From the NCBI GenBank assembly GCA_013365365.1, contig JABVXU010000214.1, positions 26,593 to 90,592 of the forward strand: 64,000 nt of DNA. Direction: 5' to 3'. Below, piece by piece: positions 36,781-48,200 of the stretch. Each line of letters starts with the position of its first letter. The first letter of the stretch is position 1. The notes under the pieces were generated by a model. It saw only the letters and a list, made by a program, of their open reading frames with translations. It was not told where the DNA came from and made no database searches. Position numbers and translations under genes: made by a program. This DNA is from Cruorifilaria tuberocauda. Its lineage: Eukaryota > Nematoda > Chromadorea > Rhabditida > Onchocercidae.

Positions 36781-39700
36781 TTATGGGAAATTTTGTATGG
36801 TATAACAGATGCCAGTTATTTCACAAATTTCATTAAGATAACAGTCAACTCGTGTGAATCGGGCAAGTTGGTTAGGTGGACATCCTTTCACGCCATATGA
36901 CGTGATACCAACGACCGTTGCGACCCCATCGTCGTTCACTTGTTGCATACCGCAACCGCTATCACCCTGTTAACATTTTTCATTTCATTTAATCATTTCT
37001 TTCTCACGATAGTTATATTTTCAGTAAAATATTTATATAATTAAAATGGACAAAAATTAACAAACGCAAAAAGTGAGAAATAGAAAAAAATTCCAGAAAA
37101 AATCATGAAAAAACAAGGAATTATGTATCGAAAAATTATTGAAACGTTTCTCTTCTTTTTAAATTTCATTGCTAGGAATGTTAAAATATTAGGAGATGAC
37201 TGAATGAATTTCAGTATGAAACGTGAATTATGACACGTACATAACAAATACGTGGTGTATCGCGATATTTCGGATTCAATGCTTTCATGCAAATATAATC
37301 ATCAACTTTCGTTGGCATCATATCACTCCACGATGCTTGACAGTTCACATCAAGTTGCATTGGAGTTTCATGAATTAACGGACTGCCGTAGAAGAGTGCT
37401 ACAATAACTTTGGAAATTCAGAAACTTTTCTCTACCAATAGATTATTAGAACTGAAATTGAATTTTTCATTATGTATAGTCAATAAATTAACTATTCTAT
37501 CCACTATATTGACATCAATGCATCCTTTTCTTATCAATAATAATACTTACAATTTGTTCGTCCCCAGCCAAAAATCATTAAAATATCTTGCAACTCTTCA
37601 TTTTTCCATGGTAAACATATTGGTCGTACTTTATCGGTAAATATAAATGGTTCTTCCACTTCAATAATTGCCCAATCATGACCTTTTGTACAATTTTCAC
37701 TTACGAAATCGTGATCAACAATTACTGTACGAATCTGTTTAATGAAAAGGAAAAAGAAATAAAATCAAGTTAAGCGTCCGAAAATTTTTTTTCAATTAAA
37801 TTACGAAAAGGAATTCAGCAATACCTAATTTACATTACTAATTTTTTTCGTGCGGCAAATTATTTTATGAGTAATTAAGTGAGATCCATTTAATGAATAA
37901 ATGAATTAGTAAAGAATCAAAATAATATTTCATTTTGTTGAAAATGCAAAGAGAGCGACTTATTGCTTATCAAAGATTTCATACATGCCCTATTGTCGAA
38001 TACGTCTGCTTCTTCGCAGATCGGATGATTTGTCTGATGTGCTGTGAAACCACGAATACATCTACCACCAAACAAAATTCTCAGATTTAATAATTCAGTA
38101 ATATTACGATAGGTAGTAGTCCTGAAATTTTATTCATTCAATTGATAAATTTAATAAGTGAGAGAAAAAGATCAACTGAAATTTCATACTGTTTTAAACA
38201 TTTTTGCAAAAAAGTATCATAATTTAAAATAATAATTATATTAACGAAAAGAAAAGAATGTAATTTATAAATTGAAATAATGAAGCTTAGATGTCTTGAA
38301 GAACTCAAATAATCGGAAATTTAAATCTCACAAATTGAAGAAATGCATTGTTACGATGTTGAGAATAACAAGATGCACTTACATTTTAATAGCTCAACAG
38401 TTCAAAATTCAAATAATTCGATTAAAAAAATTGAGAAGAGAGGCAGGTGATATTTTGATTGATATATAATTATAATTTAAAATTCAATCTTTTTAAAAAA
38501 AATCAATCTTTGATTACGTCTTTTCCTAACTTCTACTTCTGCACACTTATTTATTTTCATTAGCTCGTTAAAGCAATAGCAATTAAGTAATTAAATTTAA
38601 TTAGTACTTTATCGATCAAGTGAAGGTATTCGGTAATGGAGAATATGTTACTTACTTGCATGGAATAAAACTGTATCCGTTGAAATTAATAAATGGATGT
38701 GCCGCAGTAAGGATATGATATTGTGATATGATAACACCACCAAGTTTATTTCTACCCTTCATGAAATATCTTTCAGTGTGTAACAAAAAAATGACTAAAT
38801 TTTTAGAAATTTAAGGAAAAAACCGAAAATTTTAAAATTTCGTTAAAAATTCATACATTTCCTAAAATATCAAAAAATTCGAAAAATTTCAAAAGTTCTC
38901 ACATATCTCCTGTCTTCCGTTTCTTATTAATCAGATACTTAAATTTAACAAAAGTTTATAAAAATATGATAAGAATGGTGAGAAAAACATCGAGCACAGA
39001 GTTTAATATTACAGCATTCAATTAGCTATTTAAATCTTAGTTTCTTTGTTTATTTTTTACCAATTAAAATTTCCTTTTGATATATTATCCATTAACGATT
39101 GGAATGAACTTTTGCACTGAAATTTTGAAATAAGGGAAAAACGGTAAAAAAAAAATGAAAATTTCAAACTAGTTTCTTCATTTTGATGAAGAACATAAAA
39201 CAGCGAGGGTGAACTTGAAAAGTGAATAAATATCGCTGTTCTTTTGCACGTATAATTATTTAACATAGCAATTACAATTAATATCAAATTTTTATAAATA
39301 ATATTTGGAGTACTCGCATTTAAAGCTATAGAAACAGCCCATGGATAACTGAGAAATCCACGAAAAGAAGCCTAAAATGGCATAAATTAAAAGCGAAATG
39401 GCAAATACTTATTGAAACACTTTGAATTCGTCAAAGTCACTCATTTTTTGCAGTAATATTTTCATATAATTACTTTGAATTCTATTACTGAAATTTGAAT
39501 TGCAATAGTTAATTTATAAATAAAAGTAATATATTACGCATTAGCAGTATTAAATTTAATCAATTCTATTGATTAGTATAAATTATTATTTAAATAATCT
39601 ACAAAAATTCAACTATGATGCTGTAAGGAAGGAAATCAATTCGTACTATTTTATGAAAAAAAAAGGAAAAAATTTAAAATAAAATAATTCTTCAGTATAC

Positions 39701-40412
39701 CTTGCCACAGGTAGCTGCCAATATTTTATTCTCCCACGACTGAATTTGACGTATTCTCGGTTCTAAAAAAGAGAGGAAATTCGATGCGATACTAAATTTT
39801 ATAGTGATAAGTAAAAATAATTATGATAATTAGTTAAATTTTTTTTAATGATGTAAATGATTCAAATATTATTTTAATTTTTTCTATAGACATAGTCATT
39901 ATTAAACAGAAAATGACAAATAAAAAAGTTATCAAAATTAGAAAAAAGCAACAAAATAAAAATTAAGCTAAAATTAGCAATAAATGAATAAAAATTATTG
40001 GAAAAATTATTTGCAAAAAATATACTAAAATTGAGAAATATTAAGGAAAATAAAATTTTTGAATAAAAAAAAGTTTGCGAAAATTGTTTACTTTAACAGA
40101 ATAATTAAAATAGAACAAAACAAAAGAGTAAAAATCGTTTACTTAAAAAATTTCCATTAGAATTGTAGATAAAGGAAAGCGAAATTTGCTTTGTTTGAAA
40201 CAAAAGTTTGCTAAAATTTTTTGTCAAGAAATTATTTATAAGAAGTAAATGAAATTGAAATTCATTAATTAATTACCTTCTGTAACACTAATATATGCAA
40301 AACGAAATCTGGCAATAACGTTTTGTTGAAACAAATAATTATTAGCCATGAGGAGTAATAGGAGACGAAATAATATTTGAAAACGGTTCAGAATAATGGA
40401 TACAATGTTCAT
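36781..40412 (-). CDS. Trypsin-family serine protease (S1), secreted, eight exons
   Basis: Exons in matching phase: 40412-40277, 39762-39701, 39371-39314, 38794-38656, 38121-38004, 37734-37551, 37398-37241, 36966-36781 (346 aa). Residues 1-34 form a signal peptide (MNIVSIILNRFQILFRLLLL). The S1 triad is present: His118 in ILTAAHPF, Asp191 in GHDWAIIEV, Ser288 in GDSG, plus YPWAVSI, RPICLPW, FGWG and ITSYG. Oddities: TAAHC is TAAHP, so the His-loop cysteine is lost; GDSGG is GDSGC; the residue six before Ser288 (the 189 pocket position) is Arg instead of Asp or Ser; and no clear IVGG activation site is seen before YPWAV. This is like the divergent nematode-specific trypsin-like proteases. It could be digestive or excretory. 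The least certain joins are exon 3 to 4 (acceptor ATTTAG|TC) and exon 7 to 8. Confidence 0.85.
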
Positions 40413-40895
40413 TTCTTATGAAACTGTTTGTTTTCATTATTTACTTGTTTGTTTGCTTGATTTTTGTTTTTTACTTTTTCCCTCTCTCATCCCCTCTCTC
40501 TCTCTCTTCCTCTCTCACTCTCTCTTATTCTTCTCTTCTATTATTATTACCAAGTTTCATTTTGAATCACTAAATAATGGAAATTTTCAACTTTTTTTAT
40601 TGGAAAATTAACGAGAAAAATTACATAAATAGATTAATTTGTACTTTCTAAAGTAACAAATTTTCAGAAATGATTAGATAAGGAACTGACTCTCTCTTTC
40701 TTTTTTTGATCGGTGGGCAAAATCGGTGATAATTATAATAGAACGAGTTGAAAGTAATGACAGATGGGAAGGTTTGATAGTGAAATCATTTAAACAAAGG
40801 ATTGTTTGGAAACAAAAAGGTCATTGGCAGGTCAAAAGTATTGGATAGATGACTGGCAATATTTTCATAAATGTGCTGATTTCGATGAGCGAATA

Positions 40896-40912
40896 TTGAT
40901 AACACTTATCAA
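40896..40912. promoter_or_regulatory. Inverted pair of GATA-like sites
   Basis: TTGATAA and TTATCAA face each other across a three-base spacer, 484 bases upstream of the protease start. Each half matches the TGATAA core used by nematode GATA factors. Confidence 0.35.
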
Positions 40913-41795
40913 TTGGATATAATTTTATAATAATAGTAAAGAATTAATTTTATTAGAATTTGCATGTTAAATGAAAATGAATTTCTGAAGAAATTTTCCT
41001 CTAAATTTTGTAAATTTTAGATATTATAAATAATAATATAAAAATTAATAAGTTTTGGATATTATTAAATTAATTTGAAAAAAGAAAAGCTACAAGGAAA
41101 TAAATAAAATACGAGACACGATGAAGTGGAAAAATTTACTTCTTTTTTAACAGTAAAATCAATAGCTGAATTTAATTCTGTTTTCCACGTAGTTAAATGC
41201 AAGGATGAAATATGAGAAAAAATAAATCTTACATCGATCGATTAATAGTAAAATGGAAAAAATCAAAAACAATATATACACAGTAAACCTTAATTTATAA
41301 ATATTATTTAATACTAAATGTAAAGAAATTAAGTACACAAAGGTAAATCAGAGGAATTAAATGTTTTGTATACAAAGCAGTAGACGAAATGAAATTGGAG
41401 GGTAAAAGTATGAGCTGCTAATACAAAATTGAATAAAATACAATTTTCTCATCAATCAAAAAACTGAAATAACCTTAATAATATGAAATAACTATATAAT
41501 CAAAATATCATTGTAACATAAAATTCATGTCACAGAAATCCTTATGAATATGAAATATTCCCTTTTTTACCGTAAAAACATGTGATCGTACCTTATCTCT
41601 TCTATGTTTACTCATCTCCTATAAGTCAAGAGGATTCTTTGCTCACACATCGTCAATGAAGGAAATACATGATAAGTCCCACTACCGAACGAGGTGATCT
41701 CACTAATTAATTCCCTGAACTTGATCGAGTCTTTCAAGTTTCCATCAAAGCTTTGAAATGATCACTTTAATCAACAATAATCAAATGGAAATCGT

Positions 41796-41817
41796 CTATC
41801 AATAGATCTATTGATAG
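41796..41817. repeat. Perfect 22-bp palindrome with GATA halves
   Basis: CTATCAATAGA and its exact reverse complement meet without a spacer. Each half ends in a TGATAG word. It lies between the divergent protease and membrane-protein genes and could bind a dimer or a pair of zinc-finger factors. Confidence 0.7.
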
Positions 41818-42261
41818 TCGATAACCGTATAATCTTATCATTGCCACTTCACAAAGAGTAAACCAGTATAATAATAATAATCATTAGTAACAAACTATTC
41901 AATTCAAAAATTTCCATGATAAGCTTGGAATCAATTTCTGAATTATCAGTCATTCATTAACACTGCGGAAAACATCTTTTAAATAATACATCTGAAACTA
42001 ATTGTTTAAAATTATGATAACTGAAATTGAATAAAATTGAATTAAACTGAGGAATTGTTCATAATTTTACAGGAAAGCAAATCATCTAATGTTAGCAGTC
42101 ATTAATTTGCATAGCATAAAATGGGAAATAAATTAGAATGAAAAATAAGTTCTGAGACGAAATGAGTGTTAGAAATATTTGCATTTTTAAATAATTATGC
42201 AAAGCCGATGAAAAAAAAAATGGTAAGGCATAAGGAAGAATAAGTAGAATGTGCGAATTCG

Positions 42262-45200
42262 ATGAATCGATCGGTCGCAGTGATTGTTGTTTTAATATTT
42301 TGTCAAATTAATCGGTATAATAATTATGAAATTTGATCAATTTATTCTAACTAAATTTTTGCACAATTTCGTTTAGTTCGAAAATTCTCTTACTTTTTTG
42401 AAACCTTTTACACAGGAAAAAAGAAATAAAAATGAATATTTGTTGTTAAAATTGAACAAATTTTGATAAAATTTCATTTAAAAAATTACAAAATATGATT
42501 TTAGGCGTGAGATGGATAATTGATTTTAAGATAATATCACTTTGCTTTTTAAAAAAAAATTTATAGAAACAATTTAGAAATTTTCTACATATTTTTTTTT
42601 CATTTCAGTGAACTGTTTGCATTTCTTTGGTTTAAGAGTACGGAAGATTATTTACAACGATGTAGCTTTGAAGCTTATTTACAAGCATACCAGGCTTATT
42701 ATCGCGAATTTAAGGGTAATTAATCACAATAACTCGGAATTCAATACTCATCAAGTACCAGTCTGAAATTGAGTACATCATGTCAAATATTAGTTTCGAA
42801 TTGGATAAATTAAATTGTCAATCTAAAACTGAAAAATTGCGCACTAACTTGAATATCCTGTATTAAAGCAAGATGAATATGAGTTATCCATTTAATAGAT
42901 TAATATACTGGGTGTTCCATAATCATAATTATCGATTGAAGATTTGCTACCATGGTTCAAATCAGATATATCGATAACAAAAATGGTTCGCATATATTTG
43001 AGCGATTGTTTTCCAGCTGATGAAAAAGCCAATGACCCTACCGCAACAGCTGAATTATCTGAACTGTATGCAAATGAAATACAGGAATTTTGACCTTTCA
43101 GAGATTGATTTCAATTTAGTTTGATCTAACTGATCAGAGCATCAAGGAGTTGTCGTTTTCTAAAAGACTGATATGATTTGAAACACAATAATATGTTTAA
43201 TTATTATACCAATCTGATCTGAAATTTATTACAGACCACACGCTGAATTCTAGGTTAGCCTGACTTGAAATACATTGATATCATTTCATGCTAATTCATT
43301 CATTGTTTCTTGTCCCTGCCAATATAATTTTCAATTATTTCCGGAAAATTTCAGTAGTTTCCCAGATTTCTACGACACATCAATGCCACTCGGACTATTT
43401 CGGATTAATCAAGCAATCCAGAATTTCTCTATTCCGATAAAAGATAAAATTTCAACAATGCCGAATTATATCAACGTTGGTATTTCTGAAAGATATAGAA
43501 ATTTCCCTTTTAAATACTTAAAAATTAATTATTCATCTAGAAGTGACGAATACGTGATTGTTAACGTAATGAGCGCTAATGACTCATTAGAAAAAATCAA
43601 TTTAGAATATTTGCAGTAAAAAGATTTAGGAATGAAGTTCTGATATAAATTTAAATTTCTAGCTTCATAAAGAAATGCTAGCTGATGAGCAGCAACGTGC
43701 AGGCTATACAATTCACAAGCGATTATATTTTAGAAATCTTGTCCACCTGGGCAAAGAGTAAGTTAATAATTAGCAAATCTCATTGCAATTTCTTTCAATC
43801 AAATTTTAAAAAATAATAACAAAAAATTGATATTTGAAAATTGGCCCATTGCAATTTTCATGTTTATTTTTTTCGCGAAATTGGTTTACATCAATTAACT
43901 TAACTGATGCAATTTTGTTTGTTAGGTTTTTTTAATATAAAATTCAGTTGAATGTGCCTAAGTTTATTGTAGTTTTACTTGAAATTTATGCAATTAAAAA
44001 ATCAATATAAATCAAACAAATTTAATTAATATCATTTTGTATAATTAATTTTGCTTTGAACATAAGTTATAATTAATTATTTGAAGTTGTCAGAAGGAAA
44101 AGGCACCGTTTGTCTTTGGCAATCAACGGATTGTCTCATTAATGCATGAAAGAAACATGCCTTTTGAAGTAAGCTTTTCTGCTTTTTCTGTTATAATTAA
44201 TTCCACAAGATCATTAATTTTTAAGATCAGTTCATTTAATTATTAACAATTCGTTTAATATCGTTAAAATTTAATGTAAATATAAGCTAACATGAGTGTT
44301 AGCTTATAATTACATTTATCCATTTCACACTTTTAAGTAAAAATCGAGAATTTTGCTGGAATGATTTCAGCTTAGACTGAATGAAAGTTATTTGTAGATA
44401 AGGAAAGTATCATAAAGCCATTCAATGAAACTCTCTTAAACTTAATTCTTTTAATTTACATAATCGTATAACAATCAGTTTTTTAACGTGTTAAATCTTT
44501 TCGTTAAGTAACACAATTTTGAAATTTAAATACTTTTTCAAGCTATATTAAAAATTTCATATCTAAACTTTTAATGGGAATGAAAAGAATGTTTTTGCTT
44601 GCAGATACCGTGTTTTACTTGTTTGAAAAAGCTACCATCGGCTAATATTGTAAATAACTTTTACATCCTTCCACGCAGGTTTAAATTTCAACAGATTGAA
44701 ATTTAACCAGATCTTTTTGAAAGATTTGAAAATATGATCAGTTATTCTGAGAGCGTTTCTAAACTCTTCATTTTTTGCTTCGAAAACTTTTAAATTATTC
44801 TGAAAAATTTTGTAAGGCAATTGAAAAACTTTGCAAAACAGAATTGTATTCCTGTTAGTTTTATATAAATGAAAGTAATCGTATATTTCACTTCAAAAAC
44901 GTATCAAAGCTTTTTTATCAGAGATGTTTTTGCGCCAATTTCATTCCGTCAACGTATGGAAGCTTTTTCTGCATATGAATTCGACATACAAAATGAGGAT
45001 GGAAATAAGGAAGAAGAAGGAGGAAATAGGAGAAGTTTGCTGATTCCAACAACAACAACAACTTCAGCACTGTTTGCAAATGAAACTAATCAAACAATAA
45101 CGACGAAAATACAACAAACAACAAAAAGGATAGAAATGGAAAAAATTTGGAAAAAACGAGAATTTCATCGAATTCCATTCGCTGCATTTTTGTATAATTT

Positions 45201-48200
45201 TGCTACTAAAAGTTAATATTATATCAATTAAAGTTTGCTTTCTTTTTTCAATTCTTTATGGTTTAAACAAAAATCATTCAAAGTTTCCTCTTATTATTTT
45301 ACTAAACTTTTTTATCTTTTTATTTGACTTTTCTAAATTTGATAAGTGTACTTAGTTTATACTTGGAGTTATTATGAAGTGGAAAATTTAATCTCAAATT
45401 CATACGTCATCTATGTTAACTTTTTATTTAGCAAAATAATTTGCAGAATTTACGGATCCAAATGATGAAGATAGACGGACAGCATACCGCGGTCCATTTC
45501 TTGCTGATCGTTGGTGGGATCGGATGGTTGTTAATGGGTAGGCAAAGGAAATCTCATGTATAAAAATACTAATTATATTTATTGGATTAATAAATGTTTG
45601 AAAATGAAAAAAATAGTTCGAGACAATAAATCAGAAATGAAAGATTGAACTAATTTAAAGGAACAACTTGGACGTAGCAATACCAATTCCGGATGGTCGT
45701 TTACGAATTAATCCGGATCCAGGACGACTCCGACAATACTATCCACATTTTAATAGTATGACAGTTGTTTGTGCACAGGTTTTGATTTTACTATCTTGTT
45801 AGAGCATGAAATTATGGGTCTTTTCAAGTTTATATGATTTGTTGCAATTCAGCAAGTAGATGGTACGTTAATCGAAACGGATGTCATAGTTAACGTAGAT
45901 ACGCTTGTTGAAGATCCGATTGATGAAGAACCGGAATGCTTATTTAGCGTACACTTTTCCGAAAGCAAAAAACAGAAATGCACAACAAAATATCATTCGT
46001 TTCAAGAGGTCTCTCTTTTTTTGAAAACAAATTATTAATTCATGGAGGTAAAAGGTAACTATTTACAAAATTCTATTCCTCTTTCTGTTATTTTTCAATT
46101 GGCTCTTTACCTTTATGTTCATTCATTTCCCATATGTGAAATTGGAATGTCACGTAATTTCGCAGTTCAGTTGCTTCAGTCGCTATCTAATCACTGTTGC
46201 ACCTAAATGATTAACAAATTTAGTCTTTCATGAGAAAAGAAACTATTGATAAATATATAAGAGTCCAAGTTCAAAGAAAAAATTAATTGCAAAATATTGC
46301 TAGCGCCGCCAAGATGATTACGGCAAATTGGATTATCGTTATCGAATTCGTGATTATCAACCAGTACCGACGAATTTCCGTGCTATTATGAAATTGGAAT
46401 ATAATCTGAAAATTGATATTGGTTATGAGGAGTGGTCTTGTTGTACGGCATGCTGTTGTACTAGGAAGACTTGCCATCGAGAATTTGCTCTCGATAAGGA
46501 TGAGTGGTGTAGTATTTCTGACTTAAGCTTGAAAAAAGACTGTGAAATAAATGCTAAGTCAAAAAAAATTGTATGGGTTCACAATTGTGAAGCTGTTGCT
46601 ATATTTTCGGTCTCATCAGTTTCTATTTAATCTTTCTTAGCTACTTTTAACATATTTTACTTGTCATTAGTCTCATGAGTATATAAAAGTTAAAATTTTG
46701 TCCATAACATTGTAAATATTCAACATAAATTACTGAATTTATGTGTTTCAAAAGACCCAAATTAATTACTTTTACAAAAATTTTGTTTTGACAATTGAAA
46801 ATTCAATCTTTTTCTAACTACTAAAAAAAATTTTTTATTGCAGCAGAAAATTGGAAAGTTATCGTTCTCGTTTAGCTTATATGTCATTTTTTAAAATCGA
46901 TCCGCTGAAAAGAGTAAGCATTGTTTCTTATACAATTATATCTCAAAGTTATAAATTAATTGAGGTATACAAAATTCATATCTTTTTTAATATTTCCAAA
47001 AACTAAGACTAGAATATCTCAAAATACCAAATTATTTCTCTAGCTTACGCAATCACTTAAACTTTAATATCTTACTTTTTTAAATTGATATTTAGTTTTA
47101 CCATTGATTATTCAACCATTATCAGATTAGATTATTATTACTATTGCCATTATTATTGTTATTTTAAAACTGACAACAATAGCAATTAAATTAAACTAAA
47201 TGAGTCCTAAAAAGAATTCTTTAAGAGAAACAGAATAATTCTACAGTACATATTTTAATGAATAGAATTATAACAGATAACATTATCAATAAATGTTTCG
47301 AAAGATATCAATTATATGAAAGAAGTGATAATGACATTCGACAAATACCTTAGCTCAGATCCATACTTCACTACTGGTATTCCTATCCATTCTACCTTGA
47401 TGATAACTGATGCTTATTGGAGGAAGTTACGGCGCCATCTACTTGATCAAGTACCATCTATATTTTTAATGTAATTAGTTGGCTAAAAATATTGCAAAAG
47501 TAATTAATGTGAAAGGTTGCAGTTATGGCATGAACGGCCCAATAATTGTTTTAAAATATATATAGAATGAGTGTTGAGGCTTTTGGTTTTGATAAATTGA
47601 TAAGCTAATTTTGAATTATGTGAATTAATAAGGGAAGCGAAAATTGTAGTTATTGAAGAGAAACAATTAAATAACATCTTTATCCTATTAAGTATTTTCC
47701 AACTTAATTCTTTATCTCTAATACTATTATAATCTTTTCTCTCATTTTTAATTTTTGAATTAACTAATCGATCACTGCATGAAACTTTTATTTAGGAAAT
47801 TCGATTCAATAAAATTTAAATTGCAGATGTTAAGCAAAAATTACGCGGTACAAAAAATAAAAGGTAAATTGGGATTATTTGTTGAATCGGAAAATTGCGA
47901 TGGATCAGGACAAAAACTGGATTGTGAAGTTCTCGAGAAGTGTCGTCAAGATGTCCAACAGGTAAATGAAGAAAAAAGATAAACACTAAATTTGAATAAT
48001 TAACAGAAATCAACAAAGCCCAGTAAAACAATTACATCGTAAGATCAAATATATATTCGTAAATTTCTGTAAGCAGTTAATTGCTAAAAATTTGAAATTT
48101 TATAGGAAATAATTTGAAAGAAATTACGAAGTGTTTATTTAACTTTTTTACATGCTTAACTAACTAACTGTTAACTTAACGCTCAAAGTTTAACTAATTA

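Larger units (their letters stand above)
40413..42261. promoter_or_regulatory. Shared upstream region of two divergent genes
   Basis: This 1.85-kb region separates the start codons of the protease (minus) and the membrane protein (plus). It contains a CT-rich tract (about 40480-40530) and the inverted pair TTGATAA-CAC-TTATCAA at 40896-40912. TGATAAG or its complement occurs at 41670-41676, 41834-41840 and 41917-41923, and a 22-bp palindrome lies at 41796-41817. TGATAA is the known binding word of nematode intestinal GATA factors. In DNA this AT-rich several single hits are expected by chance, so only the paired sites carry weight. No TATA box in a clear position was identified. Confidence 0.45.

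Noticed and set aside
42905..42960. CTGGGTGTTCC word resembling a transposon end
   Set aside because: No terminal inverted repeat, target duplication or transposase frame is nearby, and the segment sits within an intron.
43275..43365. Met at 43275 as start of a separate gene
   Set aside because: The frame is better entered through the TTTCAG acceptor at 43354, in phase with the exon ending at 43065.
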